Of a stretch of DNA of 64,000 bases, positions 1-7,983 are shown piece after piece. Within the stretch, counting starts at the first letter, position 1. Each line of letters begins with the position of its first letter. Source of the DNA: CAYMCQ01 sp964389025 (GTDB lineage Bacteria > Verrucomicrobiota > Verrucomicrobiia > Limisphaerales > CAYMCQ01); assembly GCA_964389025.1 (NCBI GenBank), contig CAYMCQ010000011.1, positions 1-64,000 on the forward strand, written 5' to 3'. Position numbers and translations under genes: made by a program. The notes beneath the pieces were generated by a model that searched no databases, was not told where the DNA came from, and saw nothing but the letters and a program-made list of their open reading frames with translations.

Positions 1-51
1 CTTGACTCCGGCCTTCTTCGCCTTCTCTATCACGCTCTTGGGGGTGCTCAT
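1..51 (-). CDS. glnA: Glutamine synthetase, N-terminal fragment (runs off the window)
   Basis: Only the first 17 codons are visible, reading MSTPKSVIEKAKKAGVK, which is the usual beginning of a type I glutamine synthetase (ATP-dependent amidation of glutamate). An AGAAAG stretch lies just upstream of the ATG. It follows amt on the same strand after about 107 bases and would complete a PII-Amt-GS nitrogen assimilation operon. The identification rests on a short N-terminus plus context. Confidence 0.72.
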   Translation of the reverse strand, partial: MSTPKSVIEKAKKAGVK

Positions 52-158
52 GTGTCTTTCTATTCTGTATTTATTGATTCAGGGTTAATGCATTTAACGC
101 ATCGCGTGCACCCGCCGACACTCGCCGGCGGAGCGCACGCGAAATTGTTCAGCAAATG

Positions 159-1646
159 TTACGCTCCGTGATACCCCTCTTCGCCGTGTTCGGCAAGGTC
201 AAGTCCGACTGTTTCCACTTCCTCGCTTGGGCGGAGTCCGACGACCACTTTCACGATATAAGCGATGATCGTCGTCGCCACGACGGACAAGGCCACGGTG
301 ATTCCGATGGCTTTGAGTTGCTCAAACACAAGGCCGCCATCGGCAACGAGTTTGGCGAGGCCATTGTCTTTGGCGTAGGCGTTGGCATCGGTGAGGTTGC
401 CGTTCACCGAAGAGGCCGCCAGAATTCCCGTGAGAAGCGCCCCGAGCGTTCCTCCGACGGCATGCACGCCGAAAGTATCCAGTGCGTCATCGTAACGGAA
501 CCATGATTTCAATTTCCAAACTGCAAAAAATGGGATAAGACCCGCGACAACGCCAATAATCACTGCGCCGGTCGTATCTACAAACCCGCATGCGGGAGTA
601 ATCACCACCAACCCCGCTACTGCTCCTGAGCAGAAACCAAGAATGGAAGGTTTGCCTCGGAATAAATACTCGGCCATGCCCCATGCAAACGAACCAACGG
701 CTGTGGCGATTGTGGTCGTCATAAAGGCGTTCGCCGCGATCCCATCCGCCGCCAATGCCGATCCCGCGTTGAAACCATACCAGCCCACCCACAACATGCC
801 TGTGCCAACCATACAGAGCACCATGTTATGTGGTTGCATGGGTTCTTTTCCAAAACCGCGGCGCTTGCCGAGAATCAAACACAAAATCAGTGCAGACCAC
901 CCCGACGACATGTGAACCACTGTGCCGCCGGCGAAATCAATCGCCTGAATTTTTGCGCCGCCATTCCAAACGCCATTCATCAGCCCGTCCACGCCCCACA
1001 CCATGTGAGCCAGCGGGAAATAAACAGCGAACATCCAGAGCGCCACAAACAGCAGAACCGCGGAAAACTTCATGCGTTCAGCAACAGCGCCGATGATCAG
1101 CGCCGGAGTGATGATTGCGAACATCAACTGATACATGGAAAACGTGCTCTCGGAAATCCAGTAGCAATAATTCGTGTCCGGAGCTGCGCCCACATCTTTC
1201 AAGAACATGTGCTTCAGGCTGCCAAAGAATGGCTTGAGACCTTCGCTTAAGCCGCCTTCGCCGAAGACAAGGCTGTAACCGCAAACCCACCACAGGATCG
1301 TGACCAGGCCGGCGATACCCAGGCATTGCGCCAAAACGGACAGCACGTTCTTCCGACGAACGAGACCGCCGTAAAACAGTGCAAGGCCGGGCAACGTCAT
1401 GAATAACACCAACGCGGCGCAGACCATCATGAATGCATTATGACCGGGGCCGGGGACGTTGGCGATTTTCGACGCCCACTTGGTGTCGCCGGACGCGCCG
1501 ACGCCGAGGTTCTGGAAGTATTGCTCGAGGTCAGCGACACGCTGTTCGACGGTTGCATCCGCCGGCTTGGCATCCTCGGCGAGCGAAGGGAGCGACATCA
1601 TCGAGGTGACCGCGATTAAAACGATTGCAAGGAGAAGTTTTTTCAT
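159..1646 (-). CDS. amt: Ammonium transporter Amt with signal peptide
   Basis: Inner-membrane ammonium channel of the Amt/MEP/Rh family, 495 aa. A cleavable signal peptide (about residues 1-23, MKKLLLAIVLIA...LAEDA) is followed by a predicted periplasmic coiled segment (VEQRVADLEQYFQ) and then about 11 hydrophobic segments. Family motifs are visible: GLALFYGGLVRRKN after the first TM, AGGTVVHMSSGWSAL mid-protein, and FGVHAVGGTLGALLTG near the C-terminus. The start at MKKLLL is chosen over a longer upstream frame because it begins the signal peptide; no strong SD is seen. It lies 34 bp downstream of the PII gene, the classic glnK-amtB arrangement in which PII blocks the channel under nitrogen excess. 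Confidence 0.95.
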   Translation of the reverse strand: MKKLLLAIVLIAVTSMMSLPSLAEDAKPADATVEQRVADLEQYFQNLGVGASGDTKWASKIANVPGPGHNAFMMVCAALVLFMTLPGLALFYGGLVRRKNVLSVLAQCLGIAGLVTILWWVCGYSLVFGEGGLSEGLKPFFGSLKHMFLKDVGAAPDTNYCYWISESTFSMYQLMFAIITPALIIGAVAERMKFSAVLLFVALWMFAVYFPLAHMVWGVDGLMNGVWNGGAKIQAIDFAGGTVVHMSSGWSALILCLILGKRRGFGKEPMQPHNMVLCMVGTGMLWVGWYGFNAGSALAADGIAANAFMTTTIATAVGSFAWGMAEYLFRGKPSILGFCSGAVAGLVVITPACGFVDTTGAVIIGVVAGLIPFFAVWKLKSWFRYDDALDTFGVHAVGGTLGALLTGILAASSVNGNLTDANAYAKDNGLAKLVADGGLVFEQLKAIGITVALSVVATTIIAYIVKVVVGLRPSEEVETVGLDLAEHGEEGYHGA

Positions 1647-1680
1647 AATCGGTTTTGCGATGGTGGTTGACTTCAATCTG

Positions 1681-2019
1681 TTAAACAGCTTGTTCGCCTT
1701 TCTCCTCGGTGCGGATGCGGATGGCTTCGTCAATCTTGGAGACGAAAATTTTTCCGTCGCCGATCTTGCCGGTCTTGGCGGCCTTGACGATGGCGGCAAC
1801 GGCTGCGTCCGCGCTGCCGTCGGCCACGACGAGTTCGAGTTTGATCTTGGGGAGGAAGTCCACGGTGTATTCGCTGCCGCGATAGATTTCCGTGTGGCCT
1901 TTTTGCCGTCCGAAGCCTTTGACTTCGCTCACGGTCATGCCTTCGATGCCGACGTCGCCGAGGGCGTCCTTCACTTCTTCCAGTTTGAATGGTTTGATGA
2001 TCGCTTCAATTTTCTTCAT
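1681..2019 (-). CDS. glnB/glnK: Nitrogen regulatory protein PII
   Basis: Trimeric signal protein that senses 2-oxoglutarate and ATP/ADP and controls Amt and glutamine synthetase; 112 aa, the normal PII length. The start MKKIEAIIKPFKLEEV is the canonical PII N-terminus, which is why a 32-residue upstream extension is rejected. The T-loop reads GHTEIYRGSEYTVDF with the uridylylation-type tyrosine at position 51, and the B/C-loop region KTGKIGDGKIFV is intact. It is the first gene of the PII-amt-glnA cluster, so expression of the operon is probably driven from the interval 2020-2292. Whether it is GlnB or GlnK cannot be settled from sequence, but the amt linkage favours GlnK. Confidence 0.95.
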   Translation of the reverse strand: MKKIEAIIKPFKLEEVKDALGDVGIEGMTVSEVKGFGRQKGHTEIYRGSEYTVDFLPKIKLELVVADGSADAAVAAIVKAAKTGKIGDGKIFVSKIDEAIRIRTEEKGEQAV

Positions 2020-2292
2020 AGGTTGCGCGCCTGTGTGTGTAATGAACCAGCGCGTCACTGGCCGCAAAACGACACCGAGTTGGTTTTCGACCGCATTTAG
2101 CAACGGCGGTGCCACGCAATTTGATCAGCGCAAAAACCATTGATTTCATTGAAGATATTTAACACGGGAAAAATTTCGTGGGCCAAATCCATGTTGCGAT
2201 TTGCTCAGGCAAGAAATTTTTCGCCACCGAAGATTGTGGTGAGTCGCAAGCATTTCTGTTGACCAATCCTCGCCAGTTCCTAGTTTCGCGAC

Positions 2293-3561
2293 GTGCCGCA
2301 CGCGCTGCCCAATCCAAACCCGTGGATGATTCTGCCGTTCGGCGTTCTGCTGGCGGCGATCGCGCTGCTGCCGCTGCTCGCGGGAAAATGGTGGTTGAAG
2401 CATTACGCGAAAGTTTCGCTCGTGCTCGGCGCGGTGACGCTTGGTTATTACTTGTTCGGATTGCAGGCGCACGCGCGTGTGCTGGACGTGGCGCACGAAT
2501 ATGTCAGTTTCATCGCGCTGATCGGTTCGCTGTTCATTGTCTCAGGCGGCATTCACATAACTGTGAAAGGCGAATCCACGCCTTTCGCAAACGTGATCTT
2601 CCTGCTCATCGGCGCACTCATCGCAAATGTTCTCGGCACGACCGGGGCGTCCATGTTGCTGATTCGTCCGTGGATTCGGATGAACAAATACCGGGTCACG
2701 GCGCACCACATCGTCTTTTTTATTTTCATCGTGTCGAATGTCGGCGGTTGTCTGACGCCCATTGGCGACCCCCCGTTGTTTCTCGGTTATCTTCAAGGCG
2801 TTCCGTTCTGGTGGGTGTTGAAAAACTGCTGGCCGATGTGGGCGACGGGCTTGGGCATTTTGCTCACGATGTTTTACGTTGTGGATCGGATCAATTTCGC
2901 CCGCGCGCCGCGACATGTGCGCGAAATGGAAACGGCGAATGAAACTTGGAAGTTTGAAGGGCTGGCAAATCTGTTTTTTCTGGCGGCCATAATCGGCGCG
3001 GTGTTCATCAAGCAACCCATTTTTCTCCGCGAAGCAATCATGCTTGGGGCCGCGCTTGGCTCTTATTTCACCACGGCAAAACCGATTCACGAATCGAACC
3101 ACTTTAACTTTCATCCCATCACTGAAGTGGCGATTTTGTTCGTCGGGATTTTTGCAACCATGATGCCCGCGCTGGACTGGCTTGGCCGAAACGCGAGCGA
3201 ATTGCTCGGTCAAAATCCCGCGCCGGGACTTTTCTTCTGGGGCAGCGGCACGCTTTCAAGCGTGCTGGACAACGCTCCGACATATCTGAGTTTTTTCAGC
3301 GCGCTGTTTGGGGCTGCAAGCACAGATCAGATTCCAACTTTGCTCACACAGTCACAAGCAGCCCTCATCGCCATCAGTATCGGCTCTGTTTTTTTTGGCG
3401 CGAACACCTACATCGGCAACGGTCCAAACTTCATGGTCAAGTCCATCGCCGACCAGCAGAAAATCCGCACGCCGACGTTCCTTGGATTCATTTTCAAATT
3501 CACGTTGCCATTCATGCTGCCGATGCTCGTGGTGGTTTGGTGGGTGTTCTTCCGAAGGTAA
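2293..3561 (+). CDS. CitMHS/NhaD-like membrane ion transporter
   Basis: Polytopic inner-membrane protein of 422 aa with roughly 11-12 hydrophobic segments and no signal peptide. Conserved-looking elements include SLFIVSGGIHI, the glycine-rich ANVLGTTGASMLLIRP and SNVGGCLTPIGDPPLFLG, and near the end SSVLDNAPTYLSFF and ANTYIGNGPNFMVKSIA. These resemble the ion-transporter superfamily (NhaD-type Na+/H+ antiporters and the CitMHS_2 family of putative citrate transporters). The start is a GTG; an in-frame ATG 33 bp downstream (2326) is an alternative and neither has a clear SD. It is transcribed divergently from the nitrogen operon. The substrate is unknown; sodium/proton exchange is the most common annotation for this type. 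Confidence 0.8.
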   Translation: MPHALPNPNPWMILPFGVLLAAIALLPLLAGKWWLKHYAKVSLVLGAVTLGYYLFGLQAHARVLDVAHEYVSFIALIGSLFIVSGGIHITVKGESTPFANVIFLLIGALIANVLGTTGASMLLIRPWIRMNKYRVTAHHIVFFIFIVSNVGGCLTPIGDPPLFLGYLQGVPFWWVLKNCWPMWATGLGILLTMFYVVDRINFARAPRHVREMETANETWKFEGLANLFFLAAIIGAVFIKQPIFLREAIMLGAALGSYFTTAKPIHESNHFNFHPITEVAILFVGIFATMMPALDWLGRNASELLGQNPAPGLFFWGSGTLSSVLDNAPTYLSFFSALFGAASTDQIPTLLTQSQAALIAISIGSVFFGANTYIGNGPNFMVKSIADQQKIRTPTFLGFIFKFTLPFMLPMLVVVWWVFFRR

Positions 3562-3564
3562 AAA

Positions 3565-3642
3565 TGGTCGGAGCGACAGGATTCGAACCTGCGACTTCGT
3601 GGACCCAAACCACGCGCTCTAGCCGGGCTGAGCTACGCTCCG
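3565..3642 (-). tRNA. tRNA-Pro (anticodon TGG), CCA encoded
   Basis: On the minus strand the acceptor stem CGGAGCG pairs with CGCTCCG, followed by discriminator A and an encoded CCA (3565-3567). D-loop (AGCTCAGCCCGGCTAGAGCG), anticodon stem CGTGG/CCACG with loop TTTGGGT, and T-arm GCAGGTTCGAATCCTGT are all present. The anticodon TGG occupies 3605-3607. The gene sits between the transporter and ispH, 3 bases past the transporter stop codon on the opposite strand. Confidence 0.97.
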
Positions 3643-3741
3643 ACGCGGAAGAAAGAATCTCACGGATTTGAGTTGGCGCAATGATTTTTTGCGAAGGCTT
3701 TAATTCTAGACGCTTCCCGGTTTTTTGTGTTCAATCTTGCC

Positions 3742-4971
3742 ATGTCAACGGAAGCCCCCCCGTTACCGAAAAAAATCAATTTGCGCCGGCCGGACATCAT
3801 GGAAGCAGTGCAGGCGCAGGTCGTCGCGCATTACCGCAGCGAGCTCGTGGAGCGCATCCGCGCCAACGGCAACGTCATTGCAGCGCCCGGCCTGACCATC
3901 AAATTGGCAAAGGAATTCGGTTTCTGTTACGGCGTCGAGCGCGCGATTGATCTGGCCTACGCCGCGCGAAAATCGTTTCCGGCGGAGAAGCCGATTTTTC
4001 TCCTCGGCGAAATCATCCACAACCCCGAGGTCAACGACCAGATCCGCAACCTCGGCATCAAAACCATTTCCAACAAACCGACTGACGAGGAGATGGGCCA
4101 GTTGCAGCGCGAAGACGTCGTCATCATTCCCGCGTTTGGCACCGAGGTCGCGACACGGCGCAAGCTTGAGGAAAAAGGCTGCGTGCTCGTGGACACGACT
4201 TGCGGCGACGTGATGAGCGTTTGGAAGCGCGTCCGCCAATATTCCAAGGAGAGCGTCACGAGCATCATCCACGGCAAGGCCAAGCACGAGGAAACGAAGG
4301 CCACCACTTCACAAGCGACGGCTTACGGCAGCGGCCATTATCTCGTCGTCTATAATCTCGACGAGACGGATTACGTTTGTAACTACATTCTCAACGGCGG
4401 GAGCAAGGAGGAATTTCTCACGAAGTTCAAAGGCGCGCATTCACCTGGCTTCGATCCCGACGTGCATTTGCAAGCCGTCGGCGTCGCAAATCAGACGACA
4501 ATGCTTCGCGGCGAAACCGAAGAAGTCCAACGCCGCTTCAAAGCTGCGATGGAAAAAAAATACGGCGCGGAAACCATCGCGCAACACTTTCGTTTCTTCG
4601 ACACGATTTGCGGCGCAACGCAGGACCGGCAGGACGCGCTGGAAAAATTGCTGCGCGAACCGCTCAATCTTTTGATCGTCGTCGGGGGTTACAATTCCTC
4701 GAACACGTCGCACCTCGCCGAGATGGGCGAAGCCGTGTTGCCAACTTACTTCATCAAGAACGCCGCGAAGATGGTTGATGACAAACGCATCGTCCACTAC
4801 GACCAGCACAAAAAGGAGGAAGTCGAAACGCGCGACTGGCTGCCGTCAGGAAAAATAACAGTCGGCATCACTGCCGGCGCCTCGTGCCCGAACAACTTGA
4901 TTGAAGACGCGATTCGCCGATTGCTCGAGCTGCGAAATATTTCCGTGCAGCAGTTGTTGGGAAACAATTGA
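3742..4971 (+). CDS. ispH: 4-hydroxy-3-methylbut-2-enyl diphosphate reductase
   Basis: Last enzyme of the MEP isoprenoid pathway; a cytosolic Fe-S reductase that makes IPP and DMAPP from HMBPP. 409 aa, i.e. the long form seen in cyanobacteria, plants and several other phyla rather than the roughly 315 aa E. coli form. Cluster cysteines fit C62 (FGFCYGVERAID), C154 (DTTCGDV) and C290 (TICGATQDRQ); a further cysteine, C382, lies in GASCPNNLIEDAI. HGKAKHEET supplies substrate-binding residues. The ATG at 3742 is preferred to an in-frame GTG 15 bp upstream because it starts the conserved product; no SD is obvious for either. Confidence 0.96.
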   Translation: MSTEAPPLPKKINLRRPDIMEAVQAQVVAHYRSELVERIRANGNVIAAPGLTIKLAKEFGFCYGVERAIDLAYAARKSFPAEKPIFLLGEIIHNPEVNDQIRNLGIKTISNKPTDEEMGQLQREDVVIIPAFGTEVATRRKLEEKGCVLVDTTCGDVMSVWKRVRQYSKESVTSIIHGKAKHEETKATTSQATAYGSGHYLVVYNLDETDYVCNYILNGGSKEEFLTKFKGAHSPGFDPDVHLQAVGVANQTTMLRGETEEVQRRFKAAMEKKYGAETIAQHFRFFDTICGATQDRQDALEKLLREPLNLLIVVGGYNSSNTSHLAEMGEAVLPTYFIKNAAKMVDDKRIVHYDQHKKEEVETRDWLPSGKITVGITAGASCPNNLIEDAIRRLLELRNISVQQLLGNN

Positions 4972-5014
4972 ATCTTCTTACTGTCCGAAATGAATTGGAG
5001 CGTTACTAAGAAGT

Positions 5015-5086
5015 TTAGGTTCTGACCTGCCCACTCCCGATCCCGATCCACTTGTAGCTCGTCAATTCCTCCAAACCCATCGGGCC
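5015..5086 (-). pseudogene. Orphan 3'-end fragment of proA
   Basis: A duplicated remnant of the last ~20 codons of proA. Bases 5025-5086 match 5669-5730 with 59 of 62 identical. The fragment still reads in frame PMGLEELTSYKW then IGIGSGQVRT and ends in a TAA, while the real proA ends VGIGSGQVRS. Upstream of the matched block, the sequence is not proA. The fragment lies just downstream of two small genes inserted after the functional proA end, so it looks like the old end of the gene displaced by an insertion. Confidence 0.85.
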
Positions 5087-5122
5087 GCCCGCCTTCGCGT
5101 TGCTTCGGCGCGACAGGCGCGC

Positions 5123-5440
5123 TTAGAGCACATCAATCGGATAGGAAGTCAGCCAGATGTCCAACTGCTGGAACTGGGCTTTGATTTGTTCCTTGAATGC
5201 CAGAAAAAACAGCCGGTTTTCCGGCGTGTCAGCGACATCCACAAACACCCGCACCAGATCGTCGCGGTAAACAATTCCCTCGTGCTGCCATTGGCCTTGG
5301 ATGTTCTGGCTCTCCCATGAAACCGCGCCAAAATGTTCGCGGAGTTTGAGCACTGTGTCCGCCACGAGTTCCGGCGGAATGGACTGGCCGTTGTTAAACC
5401 GCAACGGCAGCAGGATTTCGTAACGGCGCAAGGCGCTCAT
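5123..5440 (-). CDS. Conserved small protein of unknown function (105 aa)
   Basis: A soluble 105-residue protein beginning MSALRRYEILLPLRFNNG and ending LDIWLTSYPIDVL. No membrane segment, no metal-binding cysteines. The pattern of a short beta strand followed by helix-rich acidic stretches (ELVADTVLKLREHFG, ADTPENRLFFLAFKEQIKAQF) suggests a compact alpha/beta fold. It overlaps the upstream 72 aa gene by 47 bp on the same strand, implying translational coupling. Both lie inside the duplicated proA 3' end and look like a two-gene cassette. A toxin-antitoxin-like role is conceivable from size and arrangement only; no family motif was recognised. Confidence 0.7.
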   Translation of the reverse strand: MSALRRYEILLPLRFNNGQSIPPELVADTVLKLREHFGAVSWESQNIQGQWQHEGIVYRDDLVRVFVDVADTPENRLFFLAFKEQIKAQFQQLDIWLTSYPIDVL

Positions 5441-5612
5441 AAGTGGCAGGGCCAATCACGGTGAAGGCAATTCCTTCCATGGCGAGATGCGACAATGCCG
5501 CCTCTGGCACAAGTGTTTCGCCATCCGCGCAACTTTTGCCGGGGAAACGCCCGGCCAGATAGCCAATCGCCCGCCGCTCCGACTCCGCATCGTTAAAGCG
5601 AATGATAATCAT
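5394..5612 (-). CDS. Small protein of unknown function (72 aa), partner of 5123-5440
   Basis: 72 residues, starting MIIIRFNDAESERRAIGYL and containing LVPEAALSHLAMEGIAFTV. It is soluble with no signal peptide. It precedes and overlaps the 105 aa gene by 47 bp, so the two are probably co-translated. It begins 47 bp after the proA stop on the same strand and may be cotranscribed with proA. No SD is visible before the ATG. Product unrecognised; the only functional hint is the cassette-like location. Confidence 0.62.
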   Translation of the reverse strand: MIIIRFNDAESERRAIGYLAGRFPGKSCADGETLVPEAALSHLAMEGIAFTVIGPATYERLAPLRNPAAVAV

Positions 5613-5658
5613 GGAGGAACTTTAGTTGAAGTTAGCGGAAGATGCAACCGGGGCTTTT

Positions 5659-6945
5659 TTAACTTCGCACCTGCCCACTGCCGATCCCAACCCACTTGTA
5701 GCTCGTCAATTCCTCCAAACCCATCGGGCCACGCGCGCCGATTTTGTCGGTGCTGATGCCGATTTCCGCGCCCATGCCGTATTCGCCGCCGTCGGTGAAG
5801 CGCGTCGAAGCGTTCCAATAAACCGTCGCCGAATCCACTTCGGCGAGAAATTGTTTCGCGCGCGATTCATTCTTCGTCACGATGCTATCAGAGTGCGCCG
5901 AGCCGTAGTGGTTGATGTGGTCAATGGCCTGTTTCACGCCGTCAACCACGCGGACGTTCAGAATGAAGTCGAGATATTCGGTGAACCAGTCCTGCTCGGT
6001 CGCGCGTTTGATGGCGGAATTGGAATTATGGATTGAGCATTTCAAAATGGTTTCAGCGTCGGAATCGGCGCGCAGTTCCACTTTCTTTTCGCTCAATCGC
6101 TGGCCGATGACCGGCAAAAATTTCGCCGCTATTTTCTTGTCCACAAGCAATGTTTCCATCGCGTTGCAGACACCGGGGCGCTGGCACTTGGCGTTGAACG
6201 CTATCTCCTCGGCCATTTTCAAATCAGCATCGGCGTCCACATAAACGTGGCAGACGCCTTTGTAATGTTTGATGACGGGAACTTTGCTGCACTCGGCCAC
6301 GGCGCGAATCAAACCCTCGCCACCGCGTGGCATGCACAAGTCCACAAGTTGCGTGAGCGAGAGAAGCTCCTTGATCGCCTCGCGGTCGGTGGTTTGCACG
6401 ACTTGAATCGCGTGTTGCGGAAATTTCGGAAGCTTTTGCTTCGCCGCGTCAATCATGATTTCGGCAATGGCCGTGTTCGAGTGAATCGCCTCCTTGCCGC
6501 CGCGAAGAATCGTGGCGTTACCGGACTTGAAACAAAGGCTCGCCGCGTCCGCCGTCACGTTTGGCCGCGATTCGTAGATGATGACGATGACACCGATGGG
6601 GGTGGAAATTTTCTGCAGCTTCAAACCGTTTGGCCGCGTCCGCTCGTCGAGAATTCTCCCGACAGGGTCGGGCAAGGCCGCGACTTCGCGCAAACCTTTC
6701 GCCATCGCCGCGATCCGTTTGTCGTCGAGCTTGAGGCGGTCGAGCATAGCGGACGAAAGCCCCATTTGCACGTCGGCGGCCATGTCTTTTTCGTTGGCCG
6801 ATTGTATTCTCGCGCCGTTTTGCTCCAGCGCATCGGCCATCGCAAGCAGACACGAATTTTTTTCCGCCGTCGAAAGTTTCGCAAGCTCGCGGGAAGCGGC
6901 TTTGGCCTGCTTCGCGAGTCGGGTCATTTGCTCCATCAGCGTCAT
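5659..6945 (-). CDS. proA: Gamma-glutamyl phosphate reductase
   Basis: Second enzyme of proline biosynthesis: NADPH-dependent reduction of gamma-glutamyl phosphate to glutamate semialdehyde, an aldehyde dehydrogenase-superfamily fold. 428 aa. Visible family elements: GVIVIIYESRPNVTADAASLCFKSGNA cut into blocks by residues 120-150, LVDLCMPRGGEGLI, the catalytic-cysteine region RPGVCNAMETLLVD, and the ending GARGPMGLEELTSYKW. ATG at 6945 gives MTLMEQMTRLAKQAK, matching the usual start; a TTG at 6954 and an ATG at 6936 are alternatives. The last ~20 codons are duplicated 644 bp downstream, and no proB is visible nearby. Confidence 0.96.
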   Translation of the reverse strand: MTLMEQMTRLAKQAKAASRELAKLSTAEKNSCLLAMADALEQNGARIQSANEKDMAADVQMGLSSAMLDRLKLDDKRIAAMAKGLREVAALPDPVGRILDERTRPNGLKLQKISTPIGVIVIIYESRPNVTADAASLCFKSGNATILRGGKEAIHSNTAIAEIMIDAAKQKLPKFPQHAIQVVQTTDREAIKELLSLTQLVDLCMPRGGEGLIRAVAECSKVPVIKHYKGVCHVYVDADADLKMAEEIAFNAKCQRPGVCNAMETLLVDKKIAAKFLPVIGQRLSEKKVELRADSDAETILKCSIHNSNSAIKRATEQDWFTEYLDFILNVRVVDGVKQAIDHINHYGSAHSDSIVTKNESRAKQFLAEVDSATVYWNASTRFTDGGEYGMGAEIGISTDKIGARGPMGLEELTSYKWVGIGSGQVRS

Positions 6946-7017
6946 GCCCTGCAAGTTAAGCCAAAACTATCAAGTGAAAAGTCAAAACCCTCGCGCCAAT
7001 CCGGTAGTCCAGTAAAA

Positions 7018-7297
7018 AGCGCCAGAGGACAGGCCAGTCCAAAACGCTTCGCGAGTCAGTGGCTGTGCAAACATGCGCCAGCTTTTGGAGTGCGCCAGCC
7101 CTCTGGCGCTTTCGGAGCGTCGTGTTTACAAATTATTTTCCAAATTATAGATGCCGCCATGTTGGTTTTGGATTTTTCTCTCTCTATGAATGTGAAACTT
7201 ACAAATGCGGAAAACTCGTTTCCCGGCAACGGAGCGCGGAGCATTGCTCCGCGCGGCTCAGAATTATGCGAACTCGCGGAGCGATGCTCCGCGCTCC
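7018..7297. repeat. Two palindromic repeats in the proA-nfeD intergenic region
   Basis: The 439 bp gap 6946-7384 holds no gene. It contains (a) an inverted pair with arms at 7018-7044 and 7083-7112 built on AGCGCCAGAGG and CCTCTGGCGCT; the same unit recurs inside the CE15 gene at 19508-19590; and (b) a second pair, arms 7231-7253 and 7275-7297, built on CGCGGAGC and GCTCCGCG, each arm itself palindromic. The rest of the gap is featureless apart from presumed promoters of the flanking divergent genes. Confidence 0.85.
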
Positions 7298-7384
7298 AAG
7301 TCAGCTTGATACGCTGTCTCGTTTCCAGCTTGCGCGGCTTGGGGTTAAGTCTTTAACTCTGGCCGGAGCAACCGAACGAAATTT

Positions 7385-7951
7385 ATGACCACTATCATTT
7401 ATATCATTTGTCTCGGTGTCGGGCTGGTCTTCACACTCATCAGCGCGTTCTTCGGCCATGTGTTTGGTGGTGGCCACGACGGGCACGTGGACGGCAGCGG
7501 TGGCCACGCCGAAGCTGGTGTGGACAGCAGTGACCTGCCGGGCGTCTCCGCGCTGAGTCCCACGGTCATCGCCTCGTTCGTCACCGCGTTCGGCGGCATT
7601 GGAATTATTTTTTCCCAATTCAGCGCCACCAAACCGGCCGTCATCAGCGCGCCGCTTTCAGTGCTCGGCGGATTTATCATCGCGGCCTGCGTCCTCTGGC
7701 TCTTGCGCAAATTGTTCAGCCACACCCAAAGCTCCAGTGAATCAAAAGTGTCGAGCCTCGCCGGCATGACGGCCACCATCATCACGCCGATTCCCGCGAA
7801 TGGCGTCGGTGAAATCGCCTATGTGCAGGCCGGTTCGCGCTACACTGCGCCCGCGCGGTTGGAAGACGACACAAAGTCAGCGGCCAACGGCAAACTCGTC
7901 CGCATCACGCGGGTGGTCGGCTCGCAATTTTACGTCACACCGACCGAATAA
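7385..7951 (+). CDS. NfeD-like membrane protein, partner of flotillin
   Basis: 188 aa. An N-terminal hydrophobic helix (about 3-25) is followed by a His/Gly-rich loop (GHVFGGGHDGHVDGSGGHAE), two more TM helices (about 58-105), and a soluble C-terminal beta domain starting near SLAGMTATIITPI and ending RITRVVGSQFYVTP, as expected for the NfeD-type OB fold. Its position 32 bp upstream of a flotillin gene is the known YqiJ/YuaF-flotillin arrangement of membrane microdomain operons. The His-rich loop could bind metal, which is inference only. Confidence 0.78.
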   Translation: MTTIIYIICLGVGLVFTLISAFFGHVFGGGHDGHVDGSGGHAEAGVDSSDLPGVSALSPTVIASFVTAFGGIGIIFSQFSATKPAVISAPLSVLGGFIIAACVLWLLRKLFSHTQSSSESKVSSLAGMTATIITPIPANGVGEIAYVQAGSRYTAPARLEDDTKSAANGKLVRITRVVGSQFYVTPTE

Positions 7952-7983
7952 TTTTCAACTCAACCAAACTCAGAAAAACATCT

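Noticed and set aside
2178..2942. 254-codon frame overlapping the start of the transporter gene
   Set aside because: Arg/Ala-rich composition, no motifs, covered by a clear membrane transporter in another frame.
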